A stretch of 64,000 nucleotides of DNA from VAXT01 sp963698015 (GTDB lineage Bacteria > Actinomycetota > Thermoleophilia > Gaiellales > Gaiellaceae), in contig OY969109.1 in the NCBI GenBank assembly GCA_963698015.1, positions 806,001-870,000 on the forward strand. The letters run 5' to 3'. Below, in pieces: positions 32,590 through 40,440 of the stretch. The notes under the pieces were generated by a model that worked only from the letters and a program-made list of their open reading frames with translations, made no database searches and was not told the DNA's origin. The translations under genes were made by a program, and so were the position numbers. Within the stretch, counting starts at the first letter, position 1, and every line of letters starts with the position of its first letter.

Positions 32590-33417
32590 CTATGAGACGA
32601 ATTCGACGCGTACTGGTTCGGTGAAGGCGCCGATCTCCTCACCGCGGCGCAGGAGCTCGCGAACCGCGCGCCGGCCCTCCTCGCCGTAGTCCTCGGTCAG
32701 CTCGTTCACGTACATGCCGACGAAGCGGTCGGCCAGCTCGTTGTCGAGGCCGCGGCCGAACTGGAGCGCGTACTCGAGCGCGGGCTCGCGGTTGTCGAGG
32801 CCTGCACGGATCGACTCGGCGAGCACGTCCGAGAGCTCGCGCAGAGTGCCCGGCCCGAGATCGCGCCGAGCCACGTTCGCGCCCAGCGGCAGCGGCAGCC
32901 CTGTGTCCTCGAGCCACCACTCGCCGAGGTCGACCACCTTGTGCAGCCCGGCCGCGCCGTACGTGAGCTGGCCCTCGTGGATGAGCAGGCCCGCGTCGGC
33001 CTCGCCGGCCAGGACCTCGTCCATGATTTGGTCGAACGGAACCTCGCGCCAGCGGAACTCGCCGAGCCGTAGCTGAAGCGTAAGGAACGCCGTGGTCATG
33101 CGGCCGGGAACCGCGATCTCGACGCGCCGCAGGTCGTCCTCGTCCAGCTCTTCACGGGCGACGACGATCGGCCCGTACCCGGAGCCCATGCTCGCGCCGT
33201 GCGGGAGCAGGACATAGCGGTCCTGCACGTGCGGGTACGCGTGCAGCGAGATCGCCGTCACCTCGAGCCGGCCCTCGAGCGCCCACTCGTTCAGCGTCTG
33301 GATGTCCTTCAGCACGTGCTCGAACTCGAACCCGCGCGGATCGACCTCGCCCTTGGCGAGGCCCCAGAACATGAACGCGTCGTCGGGATCGGGGCTGTGG
33401 CCGAGGCGAATCAACAA
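32590..33417 (-). CDS. mqnD: MqnD, 1,4-dihydroxy-6-naphthoate synthase
   Basis: 275 residues. RLGHSPDPDDAFMFWGLAKG at the N-terminus, DIQTLNEWALEGRLEVTAISLHAYP, the GSGYGPIVVA motif and GEADAGLLIHEGQLTY are the MqnD pattern (periplasmic-binding-protein-like fold). It converts cyclic dehypoxanthine futalosine to 1,4-dihydroxy-6-naphthoate in the futalosine route to menaquinone. It starts at TTG 33417 or 33414. No other mqn gene is in the window. Confidence 0.93.
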   Translation of the reverse strand: MLIRLGHSPDPDDAFMFWGLAKGEVDPRGFEFEHVLKDIQTLNEWALEGRLEVTAISLHAYPHVQDRYVLLPHGASMGSGYGPIVVAREELDEDDLRRVEIAVPGRMTTAFLTLQLRLGEFRWREVPFDQIMDEVLAGEADAGLLIHEGQLTYGAAGLHKVVDLGEWWLEDTGLPLPLGANVARRDLGPGTLRELSDVLAESIRAGLDNREPALEYALQFGRGLDNELADRFVGMYVNELTEDYGEEGRRAVRELLRRGEEIGAFTEPVRVEFVS

Positions 33418-33429
33418 GGCGGCGCGAGC

Positions 33430-33771
33430 CTACCTACCGAAGAACCAGCGCTCGAGCGGTCCGAGCAGCTCCTTGCGCGTGAACGGCTTGATGTGCTCCG
33501 GCCGGCCGTCGTCCTCGGACACGCGCGCGTCGTCGTCGAGAATCCCGTTCGCCTCTTCGAGCACGTCCTCGAGCTCGTGCCCTTCAAACACGTAGTCGTC
33601 GGCGCGAGGCTCGTCGCTCGGCCGGTGCTGAGGGTTCACGGCACGCCCGACGGCCCACGTTCCGCCCTCCATGCGCTCGATCCAGACGACGATGCGCTCC
33701 TCGGTCCCGGACTCGTCGAACCCGTGCAGCTCGCGCTCCGCGAACCGCGAGGCGGTCGACAGCTTGCGCAT
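33430..33771 (-). CDS. Conserved-looking protein of unknown function
   Basis: 113 residues: MRKLSTASRFAERELHGFDE, ERIVVWIERMEGGTWAVGRAV, DYVFEGHELEDVLEEANGIL and a C-terminal KPFTRKELLGPLERWFFG. A mixed alpha/beta, acidic protein with no known motif. ATG 33771 is chosen because only 24 bp separate it from the divergent gene at 33796. Confidence 0.6.
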   Translation of the reverse strand: MRKLSTASRFAERELHGFDESGTEERIVVWIERMEGGTWAVGRAVNPQHRPSDEPRADDYVFEGHELEDVLEEANGILDDDARVSEDDGRPEHIKPFTRKELLGPLERWFFGR

Positions 33772-33781
33772 GGGGCCAGGA

Positions 33782-33787
33782 TACAAT
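33782..33787 (+). promoter_or_regulatory. -10 box before gene 33796
   Basis: TACAAT, 8 nt before the ATG at 33796, consistent with a leaderless transcript. Confidence 0.5.
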
Positions 33788-33795
33788 CGTCCTCG

Positions 33796-34047
33796 ATGGC
33801 GCGGCTCGGAGCTCTTCTCCGGAATCCGTTCTCCTTTCTGTTCACTCGGTCGAGCCACGAAGACCGGGTCGCTGCGTACGTCATCCGCGAGCACGAGCGC
33901 GGGCGCACGCTGGCCGAGATCCTCGAGGACCCGTACGTGCGCAACCGCTGCACGCCGCAGGAGGTCGAGCGGCTCCTGGATCGGCCGGAGCTGATCCGCG
34001 CGCTGGGGGACGACGTCGTGTCCGGGGTTCGCGCCGGAAAGACTTAG
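33796..34047 (+). CDS. Small helical protein of unknown function
   Basis: 83 residues: MARLGALLRNPFSFLFTRSSHEDRVAAYVIREHERGRTLAEILEDPYVRNRC (in pieces: LAEILEDPYVRNRC is the best-defined part), then TPQEVERLLDRPELIRALGDD. All-helical and charged, with the look of a small DNA- or protein-binding domain; no family recognised. A TACAAT box lies 8 nt upstream. Confidence 0.65.
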   Translation: MARLGALLRNPFSFLFTRSSHEDRVAAYVIREHERGRTLAEILEDPYVRNRCTPQEVERLLDRPELIRALGDDVVSGVRAGKT

Positions 34048-34057
34048 AGCCGCTTCG

Positions 34058-34205
34058 CTTCACGGGTGAACCCCTGGTTCCCCCGTGTGCCCCCTCCTTG
34101 CGAGCGGTGAAGTGGTTCTCGTGTTTCAGGAGCCGCCGCTTCGGGTTCTTGTTCGAACAAGCGAGTTGAGCCTCCCGCCGGGCAAAGCCCGGCTCCGGCG
34201 GCCAA
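34058..34205. repeat. Composite dispersed repeat, copy 1
   Basis: About 148 bp: AACCCCTGGTTCCCCC, then TGCCCCCTCCTTGCGAGCGG, a TTTCAGGAGCCG stretch, a TTCTTGTTCGAACAAGCG segment and GCCGGGCAAAGCCCGGC. The same blocks occur in the same order at 40445-40600 and inverted at 40645-40802. Confidence 0.75.
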
Positions 34206-34260
34206 TGTCTCCGGCCTCTGAGGACGTTTCCTGATAGACGCCTTGGGTGACCAAGGACAT

Positions 34261-35190
34261 CTAGAGCCGCTTACCGAGCTTCTTCTTGTTCGCCTGCTCG
34301 ATGGCGACGGCGCCGATGGCGACGTCCCAGGCGGCGATCCCGTTCGACTTGAAGAGGACGATGTCGTCCGGCGAGCTGCGTCCCGGGAGCTCGCCCGAGA
34401 CCACCTCGTGCAGCTCGTGCACCTCGAGCCAGTCGAGGACGCCTCGCTCGACGGGCTCGACCAGGTCGCCCGACTCGATCTTCGCCTGCTCGATCGAGTC
34501 GCAACAGACGAGGACGGCCCGCTCGAGGACGACGTTGTCGAGCTCGCGCGCCTTCGGCCGGTTCGCGCCGACGGCACAGACGAGCGCGCCCGGCTGCAGC
34601 CATTCGCCGCGCAGGACGGGGTCTTCCGAGGTCGTGACCGTGACGACGACATCCTGCTGGGCCGGGTCGCGGTGGCTCTCACCGGGCTCGGCGCCGACCT
34701 TCTTGCAGAACGCGCGCAGGCTCTTCTCGGTCCGGCAGTACGCGACGACCTGCTCGATCCCGGGCAGCGCCTCGCGGATACACGCGACCTGGCTCTCAGC
34801 CTGCCAGCCGCAGCCGATGACGCCGAGTGTGCGCGCGTCTGGCTTGGCCAGGTGCTTGGCGGCCACGCCGCTGGCGGCACCGGTGCGCAGCTGGCCCATC
34901 CGGTCGGCCTCGATCACAGCTGCGAGCTCGGCCTTGTTCAGGTCGAAGAGAACGACGACGAACGGCGCGCCCGCAGGAAGGGCCGCGTACGACTTGAGGC
35001 CGGCCAGTCCCAGCTCCTCGTCGACCGCGGACATGACCGCGAGCACCCCCTCGCCGGCGCGAGTCCGTGTGCGCGGACGATTCCGGATCGCGCCGCGCGC
35101 CTGCCGCTCGAAGCAGGCCTCGATCGCCGCGAGCGCATCGGCCGGCGTGAGCAGCTTCTCGATGTGAGCTTCGGTCAGGTAGAGAGGCAG
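34261..35190 (-). CDS. Ornithine cyclodeaminase/mu-crystallin family protein
   Basis: About 309 residues. YLTEAHIEKLLTPADALAAIEA at the N-terminus, GLAGLKSYAALP, RTGAASGVAAKHLAKPDARTLGVIGCGWQAESQ (NAD-binding Rossmann motif GCGWQA), then VTVTTSEDPVL and a C-terminal KSNGIAAWDVAIG. The family uses NAD(P) on ornithine, alanine or other imino acids. ATG 35046 would cut off about 48 conserved residues; no ATG/GTG/TTG lies further upstream in frame. CTG 35190 or 35178 would give the expected N-terminus. Confidence 0.85.
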   Translation of the reverse strand: MPLYLTEAHIEKLLTPADALAAIEACFERQARGAIRNRPRTRTRAGEGVLAVMSAVDEELGLAGLKSYAALPAGAPFVVVLFDLNKAELAAVIEADRMGQLRTGAASGVAAKHLAKPDARTLGVIGCGWQAESQVACIREALPGIEQVVAYCRTEKSLRAFCKKVGAEPGESHRDPAQQDVVVTVTTSEDPVLRGEWLQPGALVCAVGANRPKARELDNVVLERAVLVCCDSIEQAKIESGDLVEPVERGVLDWLEVHELHEVVSGELPGRSSPDDIVLFKSNGIAAWDVAIGAVAIEQANKKKLGKRL

Positions 35191-35320
35191 GCCTTGAAGC
35201 CTATTGCCGCTTCCTCGCGTCGTCCGCAGGGCGATCTTGCTGCCGTCGGCGCAGAAGCACCCGACGTGAGTGTCTACGTCCCCGGATTCCGACGCAGCCG
35301 CCGCTACACTTGGCGCCCCT

Positions 35321-35393
35321 GCGCCCGTAGCTCAGGGGATAGAGCGCTGCCCTGCGGAGGCAGAGGTCGCATGTTCGAATCATGCCGGGCGCA
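35321..35393 (+). tRNA. tRNA-Arg, anticodon GCG
   Basis: 73-nt cloverleaf: acceptor GCGCCCG / CGGGCGC, D arm GCTC...GAGC, anticodon stem CTGCC / GGCAG with loop CTGCGGA (anticodon GCG at 35354-35356), variable AGGTC, T arm GCATG-TTCGAAT-CATGC, discriminator A. CCA is not encoded. It reads CGC Arg codons. Bacteria normally decode CGN with an ACG (inosine) tRNA, so GCG is uncommon. Confidence 0.92.
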
Positions 35394-35417
35394 TCGCTCA
35401 ACCAAGCGATTCAGGGT

Positions 35418-36524
35418 CTACGGCTGTCTGAGTATCTGAAGGTCCAGAAGCGCACTCAAGGCGGTTACGGTGCGCCCCGCCCCAAAGCCGGACAGGAGTT
35501 CCCTTTGGGTCTCGTCGCCGACTCCGATGACAGCGACTCCGGCCGCCCTCCCCGCGGCGACGCCGGCAGCGCTGTGAGTGAAGTAGACGGCCTCGTCTGG
35601 ACGGACGCCCAGGCCACGACAAGCTGACAGGAGCAAGTCGGGGGCCGGTGGCGACCGCAACTCCTCTGCGCTGATCACCTCGGCGTCGATCCGCATCTCG
35701 ACCAGGCTCGCGAGCCCAGCCCGTTCGAGCATCGGCAGCGTGCTCGCACTCGCCGAGACCACTGCTCGCGTGAGCCCGGCATGACCGGCGGCCTCGAGAT
35801 AGCGACGCGCTCCCGCAACAGCGCTCACACCTTGGTGGTGCAGCCCTCGATCGAGTACCTCGCCCTTCCGCCGGGCGAGCCCATAGGCCGTATCGGCACC
35901 CGCGGGCTCATCCGCTCTCCCTTCGGGCAGACGGATTCCGCGGCTGCGGAGGAAGGCGTGGACTCCCTCGAGCCGCGGTCGCCCGTCGATATACGCCCGG
36001 TAGTCCGCGACACGGCCGAAGGGAATGAAATGCCAGCCGGTCTTCTCGCTCAGGCGAAGGAGGAACTCGTCGAAGACCTCACCCCAGGCCCAGGCGTGGA
36101 GGACGCCGCTGTCGGTGAGAACTCCGTCGAGGTCGAAGAGGCCGGCTCTGGTGCCGGCTGGCAGCCCGAGCGCCCTTGCTGTCACCGGCACGGGCGACAG
36201 CCACGGCACCGGCCGGACGCCGGCTGCTCGGGCCATGCGGGCGAGCGACTCTGCTACCTCCCGGCGCTCCAACCTGAGCTCGCGCTGACGGCGGCCAAGC
36301 TCGGGGGCGGTCAGCGATACGGCGGCAGCGGCCAGCGCCTTCTGGGCAGCGTCGAGCGCCCGCTGCCACTGCGAGGCAAGTGTGTCCAGCTCGAGCCGGT
36401 GCACGGGCGGCGCCGCAAGAGAGAGCGTTTCCGTTCTTCGAGGGGCAACTTGGCTCATGCGGTCCGCGCCAGTTCGGCCACGGTACGGCAATGCCACTGG
36501 AGTGGTCGCGGCTGAAACGGTCAT
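35418..36524 (-). CDS. HAD-superfamily hydrolase (beta-phosphoglucomutase-like) with N-terminal helical region
   Basis: 368 residues. Residues 40-110 are helical and charged (LASQWQRALDAAQKALAAAAVSL... RRQRELRLERREVAESLARM), perhaps coiled coil. The HAD domain begins with motif I FDLDGVLTDS (about 130), has a cap (GWHFIPFGRVADYRAYIDGRPRLEG), motif II VVSASAS and motif IV region YFTHSAAGVAAGRAAG in place of the usual DS/DD. The change DS to HS at motif IV is odd and may affect Mg binding. ATG 36458 is an alternative start. Confidence 0.8.
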   Translation of the reverse strand: MTVSAATTPVALPYRGRTGADRMSQVAPRRTETLSLAAPPVHRLELDTLASQWQRALDAAQKALAAAAVSLTAPELGRRQRELRLERREVAESLARMARAAGVRPVPWLSPVPVTARALGLPAGTRAGLFDLDGVLTDSGVLHAWAWGEVFDEFLLRLSEKTGWHFIPFGRVADYRAYIDGRPRLEGVHAFLRSRGIRLPEGRADEPAGADTAYGLARRKGEVLDRGLHHQGVSAVAGARRYLEAAGHAGLTRAVVSASASTLPMLERAGLASLVEMRIDAEVISAEELRSPPAPDLLLSACRGLGVRPDEAVYFTHSAAGVAAGRAAGVAVIGVGDETQRELLSGFGAGRTVTALSALLDLQILRQP

Positions 36525-36633
36525 CTTCGCGTTTCACGATCCACCCACTCTGCGCTTGCGGCATCCGCAGTTGCGCGCGGACCCGTTGCGGGCGGCTACC
36601 GACTGACCTTTCTCGCCGGGCGCGAGACGTTGA

Positions 36634-37107
36634 CTAGTACTTCGAGGTCGTCGTCGTGGAGGACGAGGCGGCCGCCGACGTCTGGAGGGCGCCGATCATC
36701 CCCTCGCCCTGGTGGAACTTGCAGACGAACTTCAGCTCGCCGCTCGCCGGGAACTTGACGTCGGTCTCGGTCTCATCGCCGGGCTGGATCTCCTTGTCGA
36801 CGCTCTGCTCGGCGAGCGTGAAGGTATGTGTTGCCGAGCCCTCGTTCTTGAGCTCGAGCTCGACCATCTGGCCGGGCTTGCCCTTCAGGATCGTCGGCTC
36901 GAAGTAGTTGTCGTAGAGCTCGATCTCGACCTTGCCGGATGCGGTCGTGACGTCCTTCGTCCCGTGGCTCTCGGCCTCGGTGCCGCCGATGTTCGTCGTC
37001 GTCGCTTTCTCGCCTTCGCTGCCGCCGCCGCTGCTGCCGCCGCACCCGGCCGCGGCGAAGACCAGGCACAGCGCGGCAATCACCACGACTCCCTGTATTC
37101 GGGTCAT
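36634..37107 (-). CDS. Cupredoxin-type lipoprotein
   Basis: 157 residues. Lipobox LVFAAAGCGG (Cys about 22) predicts a lipid-anchored exported protein; a Gly/Ser linker follows. Residues 58-140 form a cupredoxin domain: YDNYFEPTILKGKPGQMVELELKNEG, THTFTLAE (His ligand), ELKFVCKFHQGEGMIGAL (Cys, His and Met ligands). It probably carries copper for electron transfer outside the cell membrane. No terminal-oxidase genes are nearby. Confidence 0.88.
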   Translation of the reverse strand: MTRIQGVVVIAALCLVFAAAGCGGSSGGGSEGEKATTTNIGGTEAESHGTKDVTTASGKVEIELYDNYFEPTILKGKPGQMVELELKNEGSATHTFTLAEQSVDKEIQPGDETETDVKFPASGELKFVCKFHQGEGMIGALQTSAAASSSTTTTSKY

Positions 37108-37116
37108 CGGGTGTTC

Positions 37117-37878
37117 CTACGCGCGAAGCATGCGAGCGGTTTTTCCGTTTGCCCCGACCGTGAGCTCGGAGTCGTCCGGAACCTCGACACGGACATAACC
37201 TAGCGCCCGGTCCGCGACTGCACTCGTGATGCGGCCAACGACCTTTTCGCCGTGGCGGATCTCTTCGCCCGACTCGGCGCCCTCCACCTCGAGCGCCCGC
37301 AGGCTCCGGTTGACCTTCCCGCGGTAGTGCAGCCGGGCGATCGGCTCCTGGCCCGGATAGCAGCCCTTCGTGAACGAGACGTGTGTCTCGTCGAGGCCCG
37401 CCTCCGCCGGGAGAATCGTGTCGTCCAGTTCCTTGCCCCAGGCCGGTGTCGCGGACTCGATCCGGATGCGCTCGACCTCCTCGTCCGAGAGGGTCGGTGC
37501 GACGTCGGCATCGAGCAGCTCGGAGGCGGGCTCGCCGAGCTCCTCGTTCGGGATGCCGCCGTCCTCGCCGAAGACGACGACCGACGTGTGCTCCTCCGGC
37601 TCGATCTCGACCTTGGCCGCGAACCGCGCACGAAGCAGCGTCGCGCCGACCGTCTCGCCGAGACCCGGCTCGGTCAGGAGCAGGAAGTCGCCATCGGCGC
37701 GGCGCACGACGACGAGCGGCGCGATCAGGCGAGCCTTGGGCGTGAGCAGCATGGCCCGACAGGGAGCCTCGGTCACGTCGTTCGAGAGCATCCGCTGGAG
37801 GAAGTCCTCCGCGTCGGGGCCGGCGACCCGGACGTAGTCGCGCGGCCGGGCCGCAACTCTGCGCGTCGCCGTTGCCAT
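37117..37878 (-). CDS. ygfZ: YgfZ/GcvT-like folate-binding protein
   Basis: 253 residues. The YgfZ signature KGCYPGQEPIARLHYRGKVNRSL lies at about 168-190, and the N-terminal aminomethyltransferase fold shows DFLQRMLSNDV, PKARLIAP. YgfZ supports repair or assembly of Fe-S proteins with folate, matching the lipoate and Paa enzymes in this window that need Fe-S clusters. ATG 37878 shares a 19-bp gap with the divergent gene at 37898; GTG 37884 is also in frame. Confidence 0.87.
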   Translation of the reverse strand: MATATRRVAARPRDYVRVAGPDAEDFLQRMLSNDVTEAPCRAMLLTPKARLIAPLVVVRRADGDFLLLTEPGLGETVGATLLRARFAAKVEIEPEEHTSVVVFGEDGGIPNEELGEPASELLDADVAPTLSDEEVERIRIESATPAWGKELDDTILPAEAGLDETHVSFTKGCYPGQEPIARLHYRGKVNRSLRALEVEGAESGEEIRHGEKVVGRITSAVADRALGYVRVEVPDDSELTVGANGKTARMLRA

Positions 37879-37885
37879 GGTCACT

Positions 37886-37892
37886 AGTGTAG
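37886..37892. promoter_or_regulatory. Overlapping divergent -10 boxes
   Basis: Plus strand TAGTGT (37886-37891) lies 6 nt before GTG 37898, and minus strand TACACT (37892-37887) lies about 8 nt before ATG 37878. The centre CACTAGTG (37882-37889) is palindromic. Both genes appear leaderless from one shared promoter core. Confidence 0.5.
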
Positions 37893-37897
37893 GAATC

Positions 37898-38503
37898 GTG
37901 TTCCGGTCGAAAGCAGAGCAGAAGGTCGCCGACGCCGGCTACGACCCCGCGCGGCTGCCGCCCGGGCAGTACCTGACCGAGAAGTGGCCCGTGCTGCACG
38001 CGGGAGACGTGCCCGTGACCGACCTCGCGACCTGGGACTTCAAGGTCTTCGGCGAGGTCGAGAATCCGGTCACGCTGAGCTGGGACGAGCTCCGGGCGCT
38101 GCCCGCGACGGAGGTCACGATCGACATCCACTGCGTGACGCGCTGGAGCCGGTTCGACACGAGCTTCAGGGGCGTGAGCTGGGCGACGCTGACCGAGCTC
38201 GTCGTGCCGAAGCCGAGCGGCCGGTTCGTCGTTGCCCACGCAGAGCAGGGGTTCACGGCGAACGTGCCGATCGCCGCGCTCGAGGACGAGCAGTCGTTGA
38301 TCGCCTACGAGGCGGACGGGGAGGCGCTCACGCCGGAGCACGGCTGGCCGCTCAGGCTCTTGATCCCGAGCCGTTATTTCTGGAAGAGCGCGAAGTGGCT
38401 GCGCGGCATCGAGCTCGTCCCGTCGGACGAGCCCGGCTTCTGGGAGCGCTACGGCTACCACAACGACGCCGACTACTGGAAAGAAGAGCGCTACGAGTTC
38501 TAG
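37898..38503 (+). CDS. Sulfite-oxidase-fold molybdopterin oxidoreductase
   Basis: 201 residues. FKVFGEVENPVTLSWDELRALPATEVTIDIHCVTRWSRFDTSF contains the molybdenum-ligating Cys (HCVTRWS, about 83). Later blocks are FVVAHAEQGFTANVPI, YEADGEALTPEHGWPLRLLIP and KSAKWLRGIEL, as in the YuiH/YedY-like group. No signal peptide, so cytoplasmic. Probable sulfoxide or sulfite-type redox enzyme; substrate unknown. GTG 37898 is preferred for its -10 box; ATG 37877 would overlap ygfZ. Confidence 0.88.
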   Translation: MFRSKAEQKVADAGYDPARLPPGQYLTEKWPVLHAGDVPVTDLATWDFKVFGEVENPVTLSWDELRALPATEVTIDIHCVTRWSRFDTSFRGVSWATLTELVVPKPSGRFVVAHAEQGFTANVPIAALEDEQSLIAYEADGEALTPEHGWPLRLLIPSRYFWKSAKWLRGIELVPSDEPGFWERYGYHNDADYWKEERYEF

Positions 38504-38504
38504 C

Positions 38505-40070
38505 TTGGGCGAACCCCTGGTTCCCCCAGGGGTCGCGGAACTGGACGCCGACGTGATCATCGTGGGCGCCGGCCCGACCGGCCTGATGCTGGCCGATGAG
38601 CTGAGCCTGGCCGACGTGCGAGTGCTGGTGCTCGACCGGCTGCCGCAGCCCAGCGAGACCCCGAAGGCGGGCGGTCTCAGCGGGCAGATCCTGGAGCTGT
38701 TGCGCTACCGAGGCCTATTGGAACGATTTGAAGCGGCCAGCACCGGCCCCGGCCCCCGTCCCGCTCCCCGATTTCCGTGGGGCGGCATGCATGTGGACTT
38801 CACACAGCTGGCCGATCCCCCGATGCAGGCGCTGCCGCTCCCACAACCGCAGCTCGAGCGCCTGCTCGCGGAGCTCGCCGGCGACCTCGGCGCCGAGATC
38901 CGCCGCGGAGAGGAAGTGGTCGGGCTGAGCCAGGACGACGCCACGGTGACCGCGGACGTGCGCGGGCCGGACGGGCAGCATCGGGTGACCGCCCGCTACC
39001 TCGTCGGCTGCGACGGCGCGTCCAGCCGGGTGCGTGCATTAGCCGGCATCCCGTTCCCCGGCATCACGTACCCAGAGGTCCAGCGGCTCGCCCAGGTCAC
39101 CGTGCCCGAGTCGGTGACCGTGCTCGACAACGGTGACATCGACGTCGCCGGAGTGGGCAGAATCGCCTTCGGTTTCACACGAACCGAGCGCGGTGAGTTC
39201 GCCCAAGGGTCGACCGACCCTGCGCTCCTGGGGCTCTACACGAGCGAGGAGGAGTCCACCGAGTACGACGACGACGAGCCGCTGACCTTGACCGAGCTCC
39301 GAGACAGCATCCGCCGGGTGCTCGGCGTGGATCTGCCGTTGGGAGAACCGACCCGGCTGATTCGCTTCACCTTTCACGCTCGACATGTCGAGCGATACCG
39401 CGACGCGCGGATCCTGCTTGCCGGCGACGCCGCCCACCTGTTTCCCGCCCCGGGTGTCGCGCTCACCGCCGGCCTGCTCGACAGCGTCAACCTCGCCTGG
39501 AAGCTGGCGGCCGCTATCCACGGCTGGGCCCCGGCCGGCCTGCTGGACACGTACCACGACGAACGCCACCTCGCCGGCGAACGCACACTGCTCCACACGC
39601 GAGCCCAAGTGGCAATACGGCGCGGCCACGACCCAGCCGCCGAAGCACTCCGGGAGCTCTTCCAGGAACTGCTCGTCGACGAGCAGCCCCTGCGCCGCAT
39701 CGGAGCCATGATGGCCGGCACCGACATCCGCTACCCGCCACCCGGCGCCAACCACCACGCGTTGACCGGCACCTTCGCACCGGACCTCACTCTGCGCACC
39801 GACCAGGGCACCACCAGCGTCGCGGAGCTCATGCACACCGCACGGCCCATCCTCCTCGACCTCGCTGACCGCGCAGACCTCCGCGAGACCGCCCGAGACT
39901 GGCAGCATCGCATCGACATCCACACCGCCGAAACCGATCACCGACCAGCCGACGCCTTCCTGATCCGCCCGGACGCCCACATCGCCTGGGCCGCAGCGAT
40001 CGCCGAACCCACCGACACCGCCGCTCCCGCGCTGCGAGATGCGCTCTCCGGCTGGTTCGGCACACCCTGA
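38505..40070 (+). CDS. FAD-dependent aromatic monooxygenase
   Basis: 521 residues. FAD-binding GxGxxG as VIIVGAGPTGLMLADELS (about 17-34), the second FAD motif RYLVGCDGASSRVRALAGI and the GD motif ILLAGDAAHLFPAPGVALTAGLLDSVNLAWKLA, as in the p-hydroxybenzoate/polyketide hydroxylases and rifampicin monooxygenases. It likely hydroxylates an aromatic compound using NAD(P)H. The TTG start lies inside an AACCCCTGG-TTCCCCC repeat (38514-38532); GTG 38551 is a shorter option. The third-codon C richness at the 3' end looks Streptomyces-like, hinting at transfer. Confidence 0.85.
   Translation: MGEPLVPPGVAELDADVIIVGAGPTGLMLADELSLADVRVLVLDRLPQPSETPKAGGLSGQILELLRYRGLLERFEAASTGPGPRPAPRFPWGGMHVDFTQLADPPMQALPLPQPQLERLLAELAGDLGAEIRRGEEVVGLSQDDATVTADVRGPDGQHRVTARYLVGCDGASSRVRALAGIPFPGITYPEVQRLAQVTVPESVTVLDNGDIDVAGVGRIAFGFTRTERGEFAQGSTDPALLGLYTSEEESTEYDDDEPLTLTELRDSIRRVLGVDLPLGEPTRLIRFTFHARHVERYRDARILLAGDAAHLFPAPGVALTAGLLDSVNLAWKLAAAIHGWAPAGLLDTYHDERHLAGERTLLHTRAQVAIRRGHDPAAEALRELFQELLVDEQPLRRIGAMMAGTDIRYPPPGANHHALTGTFAPDLTLRTDQGTTSVAELMHTARPILLDLADRADLRETARDWQHRIDIHTAETDHRPADAFLIRPDAHIAWAAAIAEPTDTAAPALRDALSGWFGTP
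38512..38536. repeat. AACCCCTGG-TTCCCCC repeat at the start of the monooxygenase gene
   Basis: GAACCCCTGGTTCCCCC followed by AGGGGTCGCGG; same core as at 34072, 40466 and (inverted) 40776. It overlaps the first codons of the FAD monooxygenase. Confidence 0.6.
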
Positions 40071-40133
40071 AAGCGACTCCTGAAACGCCAAACAAAGCGC
40101 CGCCCTGCGGCGGGAGTTCTTGCTAGAGACGTC

Positions 40134-40286
40134 CTAGCCGTGCTTGATCACGTACGACTTGTTGAGGTCGAGCGCGATCGCCAACAGCAGGAAGCCCGCC
40201 CACCAATTCACCGGGTTGAACGTGAGCACTTCCTCGTCGCCGATCAGGTTGCTCACGAACCAGATCACGAACCAGACGAGTGTCAT
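40134..40286 (-). CDS. Small membrane protein
   Basis: 50 residues: MTLVWFVIWFVSNLIGDEEVLTF, then NPVNWWAGFLLLAIALDLNKSYVIKHG. Two hydrophobic helices with a short acidic loop. It is too short for common ORF cut-offs. The amphipathic ends and normal codon use support it. Function unknown; the gene lies alone between the FAD monooxygenase and a repeat-rich region. Confidence 0.6.
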   Translation of the reverse strand: MTLVWFVIWFVSNLIGDEEVLTFNPVNWWAGFLLLAIALDLNKSYVIKHG

Positions 40287-40408
40287 GCGCGCAGCATCTC
40301 AGGTACACCCGATCGGGGGATCGGTGGGCACACCCGCGCGCCGATACCGCAAGTACCCACCTCCCCCATCCTTATGCGGATCTACAGTCCGAACCGCATT
40401 TGAGAACA
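40287..40408. other. Intergenic stretch without a gene
   Basis: Contains the short palindrome CCGATCGGGGGATCGG and a G-poor, C-rich stretch, then leads into a strong terminator at 40409. No coding frame longer than about 30 codons with plausible start is seen. It could encode a short untranslated RNA on the plus strand ending at 40440, since no plus-strand gene lies close enough to use that terminator. Confidence 0.3.
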
Positions 40409-40440
40409 AGAGACCGGCTCTGGCCGGTCTCTCTGTTTTT
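40409..40440 (+). terminator. Intrinsic terminator
   Basis: Perfect 10-bp stem AGAGACCGGC / GCCGGTCTCT with loop TCTG, followed by CTGTTTTT. This is the clearest U-tract terminator in the window and is oriented for plus-strand transcription. Confidence 0.8.

Noticed and set aside
40123..40308. 61-codon minus-strand frame overlapping the small membrane gene
   Set aside because: Arg-rich with no helices; the alternative frame 40134-40286 encodes a clean two-helix membrane protein.
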